A DNA stretch of 64,000 bases, from positions 62,001 through 126,000 of the forward strand of contig JWTM01000101.1 of the NCBI GenBank assembly GCA_001749745.1. Reading direction: 5' to 3'. This DNA comes from Candidatus Marispirochaeta associata (lineage in GTDB: Bacteria; Spirochaetota; Spirochaetia; JC444; Marispirochaetaceae). Below the pieces are notes generated by a model, which saw only the letters and a program-made list of their open reading frames with translations, had not been told where the DNA came from and did no database searches. This document shows positions 1 through 8,434 of this stretch, piece after piece (the first letter of the stretch is position 1; each line of letters starts with the position of its first letter). A program made the position numbers and the translations under genes.

Positions 1-818
1 ACGTCAAACATGGTGACCTTGAGTTCCGCATTGCAGCTTCTCAAGCCGATGAGGTCGGGGAAATCGAAGCCGCCTTCAACGACATGTGTCAGCGGCTCGA
101 TGACCACATAAAGACAGTCTATTTGGGCAAACTCCGCTACAGGACGGCCCAGCTGCGGGTTCTTCAGCAGCAGATGAATCCTCATTTTATGTATAACGCT
201 CTTCAATCGATCCAGATGAGCGCCTTTGAACATGGCGATTCCACTACTGCGGAGATGATTCGTCTTCTGGCCGAGGTATTCCGATGGGCCTTAGATGACA
301 GCACCGCAGAGGTAGAACTGAACGAAGAACTGCACTACCTCGAGGTTTTTACAAAGCTCCACTCACTGCGCTTCGAGGAATCCATTTATCTCGAAATCGA
401 CGTTCCCCGCAAGTTACGGCGCTGCACCGTTGCCAAACTCATCCTTCAGCCGCTTCTGGAGAATGCGATTCACCATGGATTCCGAGACCAGGACCGGGGG
501 CGGGTTCGCGTGAGTGCAAAGATTGATGAGGACGACATCGTGCTGACTGTAGATGATAACGGGGCCGGAATGGCAGAATCCGACATCGAGAACCTCCTCG
601 AAGCTCTTCAGTCCGAAGAAATCAAAACCCCGGCCGATGGTCACCAGCAAATTGGTTTACGTAACATCCACTCAAGACTGAGAATGTTCTACGCGGAGAG
701 TCCGAATGAGCCCAGTCGTTACGGGATTTCTAGCGTGCGGAATCTGGCCACAGGCGGACTCTCCGTATCATTACGGATTCCATCGCGTACGCTGCAAGAT
801 ACCCTGGGGACTATGTAA
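1..818 (+). CDS. YesM-type sensor histidine kinase, 5' end outside window
   Basis: Membrane sensor kinase that would phosphorylate the regulator encoded next. The reading frame is open from base 3, so the gene begins upstream and the internal ATG at 84 is not its start. The first visible residues are the end of a HAMP linker. Then come the His_kinase box of the YesM/LytS group (QQQMNPHFMYN; phosphoacceptor His codon 183-185), an ATPase N-box (LLENAIHHG) and G-boxes (DDNGAGM, QIGLRNIHSRL). The sensor and transmembrane part is not in the window. The stop overlaps the next start by one base (TAATG), which indicates translational coupling. Together with the importer downstream this is the usual sugar-sensing arrangement. 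The ligand is unknown. Confidence 0.93.
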   Translation, partial: VKHGDLEFRIAASQADEVGEIEAAFNDMCQRLDDHIKTVYLGKLRYRTAQLRVLQQQMNPHFMYNALQSIQMSAFEHGDSTTAEMIRLLAEVFRWALDDSTAEVELNEELHYLEVFTKLHSLRFEESIYLEIDVPRKLRRCTVAKLILQPLLENAIHHGFRDQDRGRVRVSAKIDEDDIVLTVDDNGAGMAESDIENLLEALQSEEIKTPADGHQQIGLRNIHSRLRMFYAESPNEPSRYGISSVRNLATGGLSVSLRIPSRTLQDTLGTM

Positions 819-2371
819 TGTGGTCGGTAATCCTAGTTGAAGATGAACCGAAAGTCCGAAACGGTCTTAAGACTGTAATCCCCTGGGAGGACTACGGCTT
901 CAGCATCCTGGGCGCGTTTGCGGACGGCCAAGAAGCCCTGGACTACCTGAAGGTCAACGAGGTCGATCTTGTTGTTACAGATATCAAGATGCCCCGCATG
1001 AACGGCGTGGAGCTCATTCGTGCACTCAGGGACTCGGAAAAGGATGTCCACGTTCTTATCCTCAGCGGCTACGATGACGTTGAATACTTAAAGAAAGCGA
1101 TCGAACTGAATGTGGATAGCTACATGCAGAAGCCGCTCAATGTCGATGAGCTTCGGTCGCACATTGTCACCATCGCCCGCGAGCTGGAATCCGAACGGCA
1201 AGCTACTCGGCTTGTCTACGAAGGCAAGGATGCGCTTCTCAACAACCTGCTGCATCGTCTGGTGCAGAACGAGGTCTCTTCCCCGGAACTCAGGCAGAAA
1301 CTGATCTTCCTTGAGTTCGATGATTTCCTGTCCTGGGACGAGTACTCCCTCGGCGTAGTCTGCCTCCAGGATCCGGCGACGGGACAGCGCTCCGAAGGTG
1401 ACGCGACTAGCTTTCAGGCGTTTGCAGAAGCACTGCGATCGCAATCTCGCCAGTCCGGGGCAGTTCTGTTCATCGATCGCGAGCGTGTACCGGTGGTGAT
1501 CGCCAGAAGTGAACGTTCGATACGAGAAATCGTTAAAGCCGTCGACCCCAGGGTCTCGAAGCTTACGGATCGAACGCTCGTCTGTTTCGGCGGAGTAACC
1601 GTTGCGGACCTCTTAGAGCTCCATCATGCCTATCGGACTGCATATGAACACATGTTTAAGAGCAGGTTGCCCAGTTCGGTCGCCATCTATATTTCTTACG
1701 CAGACGCCGCGGGACTCGCCGCCGCAAACCATGCCACAGAGATCCCCATTAGAGAAATCGATGAGGCACTGGTACGCTGTGATTCTGGCGCATTGAGACG
1801 AATCCTCGATGCCGCAATTGATGACGACCAGGACCTCGGTGTTGTTTCTCGCCGCTATTTCAGCACCATCATGTACATTGTGAGTGCACTGCAGAAGCGG
1901 TCAAATCGCACTCAATCCCTGTTCGAGGAATTGGATATCTCGCCTAACGACTTCACCGCGTTCAGCTCGCGACGCAGTTTCCGTGAATACTCGGAGTCGA
2001 TCTGTGAACGGATTGACCAGGAGGTCTTTAAGTCGGCAGTCTTTACCGGTAATCCCGTAGTTGACCGGCTCATCCGCTATGTGCGCGAACGTTACTCAGA
2101 GGGCATAAGCCTCAAAGGTTTCTCCTTTGAGGAGGATATGAATGCGGTGTATCTCGGGCAACTCTTCCGGCAGACCATGGGGCAGAAATTTACGGAGTAT
2201 CTGAAGGATGTACGGGTACAGCGGGCCTGCGATCTCCTTGAGCAGACTCCTATGAAGATCGCCGACATCGCGCTGACGGTGGGCTTCCTCGACGCACACT
2301 ATTTCCTCAAAGTGTTCCAAGAGCGAAAAGGGTGTACGCCCTCCAAATATCGCGAAATGAACCAAATCTGA
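818..2371 (+). CDS. YesN-type response regulator (REC + AraC HTH)
   Basis: DNA-binding partner of the kinase upstream. Residues 1-120 form a receiver domain with acidic residues VEDE near the start, phosphoacceptor Asp55 in TDIKMPRMNG and the conserved Lys in QKPL. A middle region of about 280 residues has no obvious motif. The last 100 residues are an AraC/XylS double helix-turn-helix (GQLFRQTMGQKFTEYL, then IADIALTVGFLDAHYFLKVFQ and a C-terminal TPSKYR). Length of 517 residues is normal for the YesN group. It probably activates the promoter at 2405-2442 that drives the binding-protein gene; that link is inferred from position. Confidence 0.93.
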   Translation: MWSVILVEDEPKVRNGLKTVIPWEDYGFSILGAFADGQEALDYLKVNEVDLVVTDIKMPRMNGVELIRALRDSEKDVHVLILSGYDDVEYLKKAIELNVDSYMQKPLNVDELRSHIVTIARELESERQATRLVYEGKDALLNNLLHRLVQNEVSSPELRQKLIFLEFDDFLSWDEYSLGVVCLQDPATGQRSEGDATSFQAFAEALRSQSRQSGAVLFIDRERVPVVIARSERSIREIVKAVDPRVSKLTDRTLVCFGGVTVADLLELHHAYRTAYEHMFKSRLPSSVAIYISYADAAGLAAANHATEIPIREIDEALVRCDSGALRRILDAAIDDDQDLGVVSRRYFSTIMYIVSALQKRSNRTQSLFEELDISPNDFTAFSSRRSFREYSESICERIDQEVFKSAVFTGNPVVDRLIRYVRERYSEGISLKGFSFEEDMNAVYLGQLFRQTMGQKFTEYLKDVRVQRACDLLEQTPMKIADIALTVGFLDAHYFLKVFQERKGCTPSKYREMNQI

Positions 2372-2404
2372 GATTTTTACCAGTAAACATGAGATTCTCC
2401 CCAA

Positions 2405-2442
2405 TTGCTGAACCCGAAAGAGTGGCCGGATAATAGATTATC
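2405..2442 (+). promoter_or_regulatory. candidate promoter with palindrome over the -10
   Basis: A -35-like TTGCTG (2405-2410) is followed after 18 bases by GATAAT (2429-2434), five of six matches to the sigma-70 -10. GATAAT is also the left arm of a perfect inverted repeat GATAATAGATTATC (2429-2442), so a bound protein would cover the -10. It lies 23 bases before the binding-protein start at 2465. Whether the palindrome binds the YesN-like regulator or a repressor is unknown. Confidence 0.5.
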
Positions 2443-2464
2443 GAGAATAGCAATGGAGGTTGCA

Positions 2465-3733
2465 ATGAAAAAGCTGGTTACGTTGATTTCAATCCTGGTC
2501 CTTGTCGGTGGCAGTTCTGTCTTTGCCAGCGGCGGATCGGAAGAATCTGCTGCTCCGGAAGAAGTGAAGATCGTATTCGCTACCAACGAAACTCCGATCC
2601 TTACCACTGACTTCTGGGCTGTGGTCTCTGAACGCTACATGGCTGCACATCCGGGAGTGGTTGTGGAGAACATCGCCCAACCCTCGTCTAACATCATGCA
2701 CCGGGATTTTCTGAAAACCCTGCTCGCCACGGGCCAATTCCCAGATGTCACTGTTATGGCAAGTCCCGCGGATTTTGTCGCCGCAGGGGCTCTTCTTCCG
2801 CTGCCCATCGAGCAGCTGCAGTACCTCAAGGATCCTGATGTAGGCCAGATCGAAGGTGAAAGCTACGTCGCCGTCTACAAGTATCAGGTCGGCGGGTTCT
2901 GGTTCAATCGGACCGCATTTGCTGAATTGGGTCTCGACGAGCCTGAAACCTACACCGAGCTGATCGAAGTGTGTGAAGTGATCCAGAATTCGGGTCAGAT
3001 CCCCATCTCAATGGGGCTCAAAGACGGCTGGCCACAACTTGTCCTGGCGTCTATGTTGATCTCTGCCGACGTGCTTGCCGAGGACGCTGATTGGGGATTG
3101 AAGCGAAACGCGAACGAGGTGAAGTTCTCCGACGCTAACGTCGCCGGCGCGGTTGAAAAGTATAAGACCCTTGTGGAAGAATACGCCAACGACGACATGG
3201 CCAGCGTTACCTACGCCCAGATGCTCGAGTATTTCTTCTCCGGGCGCGCGATCATGATACCCATGGGATCCTGGCTGCAAGGTGAGGCCGCACGGGTCAA
3301 TCCTGACTTTGAAATTGGCTTCTTTCCCGTACCCAGCGATGCCGCAGCGGACACCATCTCGGTATGGGCCAATGAAGGTTTGGCGATAAACGCCAAGACC
3401 GAACAGCCTGAAGTGTGCCTGGACTTTATCAACTTCTTCTTCAACGACGACGTCTGGTACGGTCAGTTCTTACAGACCGAGATGCTATTTCCGGGGACCA
3501 AAGAACCCGTCGAATACGAGATGACCGATCTTCGTCTCGAAGTCGGTGAGAAGTTTGCAAACTTACGACCCGTTGAACACTGGTACGACATGACCGGTGA
3601 CGCGGCACTTTTGCCCGGACTGCAATCCTACTTCAACAAGATGACCCAGCGAATCGCGTTAGGAGCGGATGTGACAGAAGAGCTCGCGCTTTTTGACGCG
3701 GAATGGGAGTTCGCTAAGAGCAACTCTCAATAA
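2465..3733 (+). CDS. sugar ABC transporter substrate-binding protein
   Basis: Periplasmic binding component of a carbohydrate uptake ABC transporter (family 1 extracellular solute-binding protein). The start is ATG 2465, preceded by GGAGGT at 2455-2460; the frame extends upstream to a TTG but without ribosome site support. Residues 1-22 form a signal peptide (MKKLVTLISILVLVGGSSVFAS) with likely cleavage before GGSEES, a mature start common in spirochaete binding proteins. The body has the usual family pattern: DFWAVVSERYMAAHPGVVVE, FPDVTVMAS, VGGFWFNRTAFAELG, FFSGRAIMIPMGSW. 422 residues. A hairpin follows the stop, so it is probably made in excess over the permeases. The sugar is not predictable. 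Confidence 0.92.
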   Translation: MKKLVTLISILVLVGGSSVFASGGSEESAAPEEVKIVFATNETPILTTDFWAVVSERYMAAHPGVVVENIAQPSSNIMHRDFLKTLLATGQFPDVTVMASPADFVAAGALLPLPIEQLQYLKDPDVGQIEGESYVAVYKYQVGGFWFNRTAFAELGLDEPETYTELIEVCEVIQNSGQIPISMGLKDGWPQLVLASMLISADVLAEDADWGLKRNANEVKFSDANVAGAVEKYKTLVEEYANDDMASVTYAQMLEYFFSGRAIMIPMGSWLQGEAARVNPDFEIGFFPVPSDAAADTISVWANEGLAINAKTEQPEVCLDFINFFFNDDVWYGQFLQTEMLFPGTKEPVEYEMTDLRLEVGEKFANLRPVEHWYDMTGDAALLPGLQSYFNKMTQRIALGADVTEELALFDAEWEFAKSNSQ

Positions 3734-3740
3734 CCTTTGC

Positions 3741-3775
3741 GCGGGGCCCCTGGAGGGCCTCGCATTTTCTTTTTT
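3741..3775 (+). terminator. intrinsic terminator or attenuator after binding-protein gene
   Basis: A 9-bp stem, GCGGGGCCC (3741-3749) with GGGCCTCGC (3755-3763), contains one G-T pair and closes a five-base loop. It is followed by a T-rich run (3765-3775). It sits between the binding-protein stop and the first permease, only 12 bases before the permease start. Partial termination here would give more binding protein than permease, a common arrangement in such operons. Confidence 0.75.
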
Positions 3776-3786
3776 GCGGAGTTGAA

Positions 3787-4647
3787 ATGACAGTTTCTAG
3801 GAAGGCCTACGACGCCGTTTTTTTGCTGCCCGGACTGCTCATCTATGTGGTGTTTGTGTTTGTGCCTCTCGCATTGAGCATGATGTTCAGCTTTACTAAT
3901 TCAAATGGAATCAACCCGGAGTTCAGCTGGGTAGGTTTCCGGAATTTCTTGATGCTATTTCGGGACACTTCGTTTCGGAACTCGCTCGCCATTACTGTGG
4001 CAATCACCGCGATTACGACCTTTCTCACAAACTCTCTTGGGATAGCAGCGGCAGTGGCGGTTGAGCGACCCGGCCAGGTGTTCCGTTGGAGCCGTACCCT
4101 GGTGTTCATCCCGGCCATCCTAAGTCCGGTGGTCGTTTCATTCGTATGGGCCTACATGACCCAAACCAATGGAGGGATCATCAACACCATGCTGGGGTGG
4201 CTTAGTATCAATCCGATCGACCTATACGCTTCCGTCAATATTGTCGTGATGATGGTCTCCTGGGTCATATCCTGGGCGGCGCTCGGATTCTACACTACGG
4301 TGTACATAGCGAGCCTAAAGTCAATCCCTCGAGAGGTCTACGAAGCCGCCAGTATCGATGGTGCCAAACCGGTCCAGCGTTTCTTTGCAATCACGCTGCC
4401 GCTTATGCGGCCGGCTATCGTGATCAATACCATCACTGCCGTAATCTGGGGCTTAAAACAGTACGACTTCGTCAAGGTGATGGTTCCCGGTTATATCCAG
4501 ACGATTACCGTCTACGCAATTGAGCGGGCGTTTGAATACAACATGTTCGGATATTCTTCCGCCATCATCCTCGTGTTGCTTATCCTGACTCTCCTAGTTT
4601 CCGCTATGCAGATGGCTTTTATGAACAGAAAGGAGATCAGTTATTAG
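3787..4647 (+). CDS. sugar ABC transporter permease, MalF-type
   Basis: Inner-membrane permease of the importer. 286 residues with six predicted membrane segments; the first begins at about residue 10 (AVFLLPGLLIYVVFVFVPLALSMMF). The cytoplasmic EAA loop that docks the ATPase is clear: REVYEAASIDGAKPVQRFFAITLPLMRP (near residues 180-207; only the core is EAASIDGA). Start ATG 3787 has GGAG five bases upstream. It ends two bases before the next permease. No ATPase gene follows, so a shared MsiK/UgpC-like subunit from elsewhere is needed. Confidence 0.93.
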   Translation: MTVSRKAYDAVFLLPGLLIYVVFVFVPLALSMMFSFTNSNGINPEFSWVGFRNFLMLFRDTSFRNSLAITVAITAITTFLTNSLGIAAAVAVERPGQVFRWSRTLVFIPAILSPVVVSFVWAYMTQTNGGIINTMLGWLSINPIDLYASVNIVVMMVSWVISWAALGFYTTVYIASLKSIPREVYEAASIDGAKPVQRFFAITLPLMRPAIVINTITAVIWGLKQYDFVKVMVPGYIQTITVYAIERAFEYNMFGYSSAIILVLLILTLLVSAMQMAFMNRKEISY

Positions 4648-4649
4648 CC

Positions 4650-5480
4650 ATGAAAACGCTCATCCTTAGAAACAAACCGGTTGCTGGCCGTCTTCTTATG
4701 GTCGTCATAATAGCCCTGTATATTCTGCCCCTTTACGTCGCCATGACCAATGCATTTAAACCTTACGAGCAGATCGTAAAGGATCCGCTGGGGCTGCCCG
4801 TACCGCCCACGCTGGCTAATCTCGGGCGCGCGATCTCAGAAGCTAAGATCCTCAATCTATATGCGAACAGCATGATCATAACTGTGGGATCACTTACGTT
4901 GCTGGTACTGATTTCGTCGATGTTGGCCTTCGTGTTCGCCCGCCGCACGTCCCGGGTTACCAACATTCTCTACCTTGCGGTACTGGCGGGAATGATGATC
5001 CCAATCCAGAGTATCCTGATACCCAGTATTCAGACCCTGCGGGTGTTGAAGCTTCTGGGCACCTTGCCCGGTCTGATTTTCTTCTACGGCGGTACCTATG
5101 TGCCGATCGGAACCTTCCTATACACGGAGTTCATGCGAACCGTGCCCGTGAGTCTCGAGGAGTCCGCGGCCATCGACGGGGCGACTCCGATTACGACTTT
5201 CTTTCAAATCATCTTCCCTCTGCTGAAAAGCTGCACCGCCACCGTCATCATCTTCTTGGGAATGTGGATCTGGAACGATTTCCTGCCGCCGATGTACATC
5301 CTCGGCTCCGCCCGGGGCAGGACGATCACTACCGGGATCTACAGCGCCATCGGAACCTATACGACCGATTGGAGCCTAGTGTTCGCCGCGGTTCTCCTGG
5401 CGTCACTCCCGATTGTCATTTTGTATCTCTTTCTCCAACGCCAGTTCCAGAGCGGCCTGACGGCCGGCTCATTTAAATAG
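4650..5480 (+). CDS. sugar ABC transporter permease, MalG-type
   Basis: Second permease of the heterodimer with the gene upstream. 276 residues, six predicted membrane segments, and an EAA loop LEESAAIDGATPITTFFQII before the C-terminal segments. The WNDFLPPMYIL stretch after it is typical of MalG-type subunits. Stop TAG at 5478-5480 is followed within the same ribosome site (TAGGAGG) by the GH172 gene, so the four genes 2465-6578 form one unit. Confidence 0.93.
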   Translation: MKTLILRNKPVAGRLLMVVIIALYILPLYVAMTNAFKPYEQIVKDPLGLPVPPTLANLGRAISEAKILNLYANSMIITVGSLTLLVLISSMLAFVFARRTSRVTNILYLAVLAGMMIPIQSILIPSIQTLRVLKLLGTLPGLIFFYGGTYVPIGTFLYTEFMRTVPVSLEESAAIDGATPITTFFQIIFPLLKSCTATVIIFLGMWIWNDFLPPMYILGSARGRTITTGIYSAIGTYTTDWSLVFAAVLLASLPIVILYLFLQRQFQSGLTAGSFK

Positions 5481-5489
5481 GAGGATTCG

Positions 5490-6578
5490 ATGGAATTATC
5501 GATACTGTCTTCTCTTACTACACCAAGCCGAGCCGTGAGCCGGTCCATTACTGCCGAGAACTTCACGGGAGCACCCGGCGCCGGGGGGATGGCTACCGAC
5601 GGAACCGGCGCGCCGATGGCAGAGGGCCTGGGGCAGGGATGGAAGATCTCACCATCTATTCTTTTGAAGACGGGGTCCAGTACCATGCTCGCGGAGATAG
5701 ACGGACCCGGTGTCCTTCGCCACATTTGGATCACCGTCCTCTCGGACCATCTTCGAAAGTTCATACTGCGAATCTACTGGGATAACCAGGAGCACCCATC
5801 CGTTGAGGTCCCCCTTGGAGATTTTTTCGCTTCGGGTCTCAAATCTATTCGCCAGATCGACTCCATTCCGGTAACGGTGAACCCGAAGTGTGCGTTCAAC
5901 TCCTGGTGGGTTATGCCCTTCGCCGGGAAGTGCCGCATGGAGCTCGAGAATCTCAGCGACGAGGACTCCTTCGTCTATTATCAAGTTGACTACACCCTGG
6001 AGGAAGTGCCTAAGGACGTGCTCTACTTCCACGCCACCTTCAGGAGATCAAACCCGCTTCCCTACAGAGAGGTACATACGATTCTTGATGGGGTGGAAGG
6101 GGCGGGGAAGTACGTTGGCACTTACCTCGTCTGGGGGGTGAACAACTCCGGCTGGTGGGGTGAAGGTGAGGTGAAGATGTACCTCGACTCCGACAAGGAG
6201 TTTCCAACGATCTGCGGCACGGGAACCGAGGACTACTTCCTCGGATCATACAATTACGAGAAATTCGACTCTGAGGAGTACTGCGAGTTCAGCAATGCCT
6301 ACAGCGGACTTCCGGTGGTGGAGCGACCCGACGGCGTCTACCGCTCACAGATGCGATTTGGCATGTACCGGTGGCACTTGCAGGATCCGGTGAATTTCTT
6401 GGAGCGTATTCGCGTTACCGTCCAGGCCCTGGGCTGGCGCAACTGGCCTCTCCAGGGACCAACCCGACGCTACTTGCCGCTCCAGGACGACATTGCCTCT
6501 ACGGCTTTCTGGTACCAGACACTGCCGGGGAACGTTCTCAGCCCGCTGCCGGAGCCGGATGAGCTGGAGATTAACTGA
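5490..6578 (+). CDS. GH172 family protein (DUF2961)
   Basis: Member of the DUF2961 family, now glycoside hydrolase family 172. Characterised members act on fructofuranosyl (difructose dianhydride) or D-arabinofuranosyl linkages, so a furanosidase role is likely. 362 residues, no signal peptide, hence cytoplasmic. Family landmarks: GPGVLRHIWITV near residue 70, YWDNQEHPSVEVPLGDFFA near 95-115, and the GTGTEDYF signature with Glu247, probably one of the two catalytic acids (mapping not verified). Last gene of the importer operon with ribosome site TAGGAGG; it probably cleaves the imported sugar. A second GH172 gene lies at 58184-59239. Confidence 0.88.
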   Translation: MELSILSSLTTPSRAVSRSITAENFTGAPGAGGMATDGTGAPMAEGLGQGWKISPSILLKTGSSTMLAEIDGPGVLRHIWITVLSDHLRKFILRIYWDNQEHPSVEVPLGDFFASGLKSIRQIDSIPVTVNPKCAFNSWWVMPFAGKCRMELENLSDEDSFVYYQVDYTLEEVPKDVLYFHATFRRSNPLPYREVHTILDGVEGAGKYVGTYLVWGVNNSGWWGEGEVKMYLDSDKEFPTICGTGTEDYFLGSYNYEKFDSEEYCEFSNAYSGLPVVERPDGVYRSQMRFGMYRWHLQDPVNFLERIRVTVQALGWRNWPLQGPTRRYLPLQDDIASTAFWYQTLPGNVLSPLPEPDELEIN

Positions 6579-6642
6579 GGGTGGATTATGAGAAGCCGAT
6601 AGCGGTGACCTGGTGAAAAGATGTTGAAGGCGAGGATCGTTC

Positions 6643-6690
6643 CTAATCAGTGAGAATCCGCGCTAATCCGCGGCTCACCTCTCTCTTTTT
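6643..6690 (+). terminator. terminator made from a dispersed repeat
   Basis: Hairpin with outer stem GTGAG/CTCAC (6650-6654, 6674-6678) and inner stem CCGCG/CGCGG (6658-6662, 6669-6673), a three-base bulge on the left and a six-base loop, then CTCTCTCTTTTT (6679-6690). It closes the importer/GH172 operon. Its left part, 6643-6662, matches 19 of 20 bases at 16335-16354, so the terminator is carried by a repeated intergenic element. Confidence 0.6.
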
Positions 6691-6731
6691 CCATTGATTT
6701 CGGGGGCTCTTTAGCGCTAAGTTCTCTATCG

Positions 6732-7946
6732 ATGGAAGAGCAGCTCTACCCCGATAAACAGCAACTCCAGGAGTCCTATGCCCAGCGGGTTCACGGCTAC
6801 GAGGACCTCCTCGATCAGCTGGCGCACCGTATCGGCAAAGAGATGAGAGAGGAGGGCATACGCTTCTCCATCAAACAGCGGGTTAAATCATTCTCCAGCT
6901 ATTATCAGAAGCTTTTGAAGAGAATCGGTTCGACGGAGAACCGGGTCGCGATTCCGGATATTCAGGATCTTCTCGGCATCAGGATCGTCTCTCCCTTTCT
7001 GGAGAATCTGCACAGTATCGAGGAGTTCCTTCGCTCCCGGTACACCGTGCGCGAGGTGGAGCGCAAAGGGGCTGAGCACTCCTTCCGGGAGTTCGGCTAC
7101 CAGTCGGTTCACCTGCTGTTAGAATTGCCCCAAGAGCTGGTCACGAGCTATCCCGGGCTCGAGGTCGATATCTGCGAGATCCAGATTCGCACCATCCTGC
7201 AGGACGCCTGGTCGGAGGTGGAGCATGAGTTGGTCTATAAAAACGGTTTTACCCCCTACGACGAATCACTGCGCAGGAAGCTGGCGGCCTTGAATGCCAA
7301 TCTGACCCTCTCCGATGTGATCTTCCAGGAGATTCGTGATTATCAGAGAAGCCTGCACGGGGAGCTGAAAAAGAGGCGGCGCTCCTTTATCGAGCAGATA
7401 GAGACGGGGACCCCCGGATTGGAAGAGCGATCCGAACCGGAGCTCTCCGCCTACAGCGAAAATTACTCCCTCAAGAATGTCGATGAGCTGCTGCTTATCG
7501 CCCTCAATACCCACAACCGGGGTGATTACGAGACGGCCATTGGGATCTACGACCTTATACTGGAGAGATCGATCGAGGCTAAGGTGAGGTCGGTAATCAC
7601 TATCCACCGCGGAATGGCCCTCTTCGCCGCCGCGCGCTACGCGGAAGCCTACGATAACTTTCATCAAGCGGCGGAGTTGGAGCCGGAGAACAATAAAGTA
7701 CACTACTACCTGGGGATCCTCCACCGGGTCATGTCGCGAAAATCCGAAGCCGTGGCGGCTTTCAGTCGCAGCCTGGAGATAGCGCCCTACCACTTCGAGA
7801 GTCTCTTCAGCCTGGCCCAGACCTACTGCGACCTGGAGGATTTTCCGGCGGCTTTAGAAGCCTGCGAGAAGGCCTTGAAGATTGCGCCGGAGGAGGAGAA
7901 GGTGGTCGCCTTTAGAAGGTATGTGACGGAGAGAATCGGGCTCTAA
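6732..7946 (+). CDS. RelA/SpoT synthetase-domain protein with TPR repeats
   Basis: Nucleotidyltransferase of the RelA/SpoT type, which in active members makes (p)ppGpp. Residues 40-170 hold the domain: RFSIKQRVKSFSSYYQKL, IPDIQDLLGIRIVSP, FGYQSVHLLL, CEIQIRTILQDAWSEVEHELVYK. There is no HD hydrolase domain before it and no TGS/ACT tail. Residues 175-235 look helical, and residues 250-404 carry about four TPR units (for example AKVRSVITIHRGMALFAAARYAEAYDNFHQAAELEPEN). 404 residues. TPR repeats suggest control by a partner protein. No convincing ribosome site was found before ATG 6732. Monocistronic, convergent with the DksA-like gene. Confidence 0.88.
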   Translation: MEEQLYPDKQQLQESYAQRVHGYEDLLDQLAHRIGKEMREEGIRFSIKQRVKSFSSYYQKLLKRIGSTENRVAIPDIQDLLGIRIVSPFLENLHSIEEFLRSRYTVREVERKGAEHSFREFGYQSVHLLLELPQELVTSYPGLEVDICEIQIRTILQDAWSEVEHELVYKNGFTPYDESLRRKLAALNANLTLSDVIFQEIRDYQRSLHGELKKRRRSFIEQIETGTPGLEERSEPELSAYSENYSLKNVDELLLIALNTHNRGDYETAIGIYDLILERSIEAKVRSVITIHRGMALFAAARYAEAYDNFHQAAELEPENNKVHYYLGILHRVMSRKSEAVAAFSRSLEIAPYHFESLFSLAQTYCDLEDFPAALEACEKALKIAPEEEKVVAFRRYVTERIGL

Positions 7947-7981
7947 GGTGCGCGGCGAAGGGCTCTCTCCGATTAGCCGTA

Positions 7982-8320
7982 TCACCCTTTGGAGGAGCAC
8001 CCCACGCAGACGACCGCCTCGGGGACTAGGCGCAGTCGTCCGATCGGGATCTCCTCTCCGCATTTTAAACAGTTCCCGTAACTGCCTTTTTCCATCCGAT
8101 CCAGGGCGTTGTAGAGCCGTTGCAGGGCCTGTTTGTTTTGTCCGAGCATGTACTCATTGATCCCTTTTTCACTGATGGCTTCCATGCGCGTCAACCGCCC
8201 CAGGCTGACGCTCGGTTCGATCGGCTTCGTCTCTTCGTCCAAATAGGACAAGGAATTCTCAATGCTTTGGATCTTCGCGGTGATAGTCTCCCGAAGCTCC
8301 TTCTGTTCCTCGTTTGTCAT
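7982..8320 (-). CDS. DksA/TraR-family zinc-finger protein
   Basis: Small protein of 112 residues with an N-terminal coiled-coil hairpin (residues 1-75) and a C4 zinc finger, CLKC then CVGC near residues 84-108, the TraR/DksA arrangement. Relatives bind the RNA polymerase secondary channel and work with (p)ppGpp. The acidic tip pair typical of E. coli DksA (DxxDxA) is not obvious here, so it may be a regulator of the YteA/TraR side of the family. It is convergent with the RelA-like gene, a suggestive but unproven pairing. Confidence 0.85.
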   Translation of the reverse strand: MTNEEQKELRETITAKIQSIENSLSYLDEETKPIEPSVSLGRLTRMEAISEKGINEYMLGQNKQALQRLYNALDRMEKGSYGNCLKCGEEIPIGRLRLVPEAVVCVGCSSKG

Positions 8321-8434
8321 TTCATTTAGCTTACCCTTTCACTTTACTGAATACAAGGTAGAGGAGCCCACTTGGAATATCGGTTTGGGAACTCCCCGCC
8401 TTGTGAGGGGCGTAGATTCATCCTACTGAGGGAG

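Noticed and set aside
8391..8410. CCCC/GGGG inverted repeat as terminator of the DUF4386 operon
   Set aside because: Only four pairs, no U-tract in either direction.
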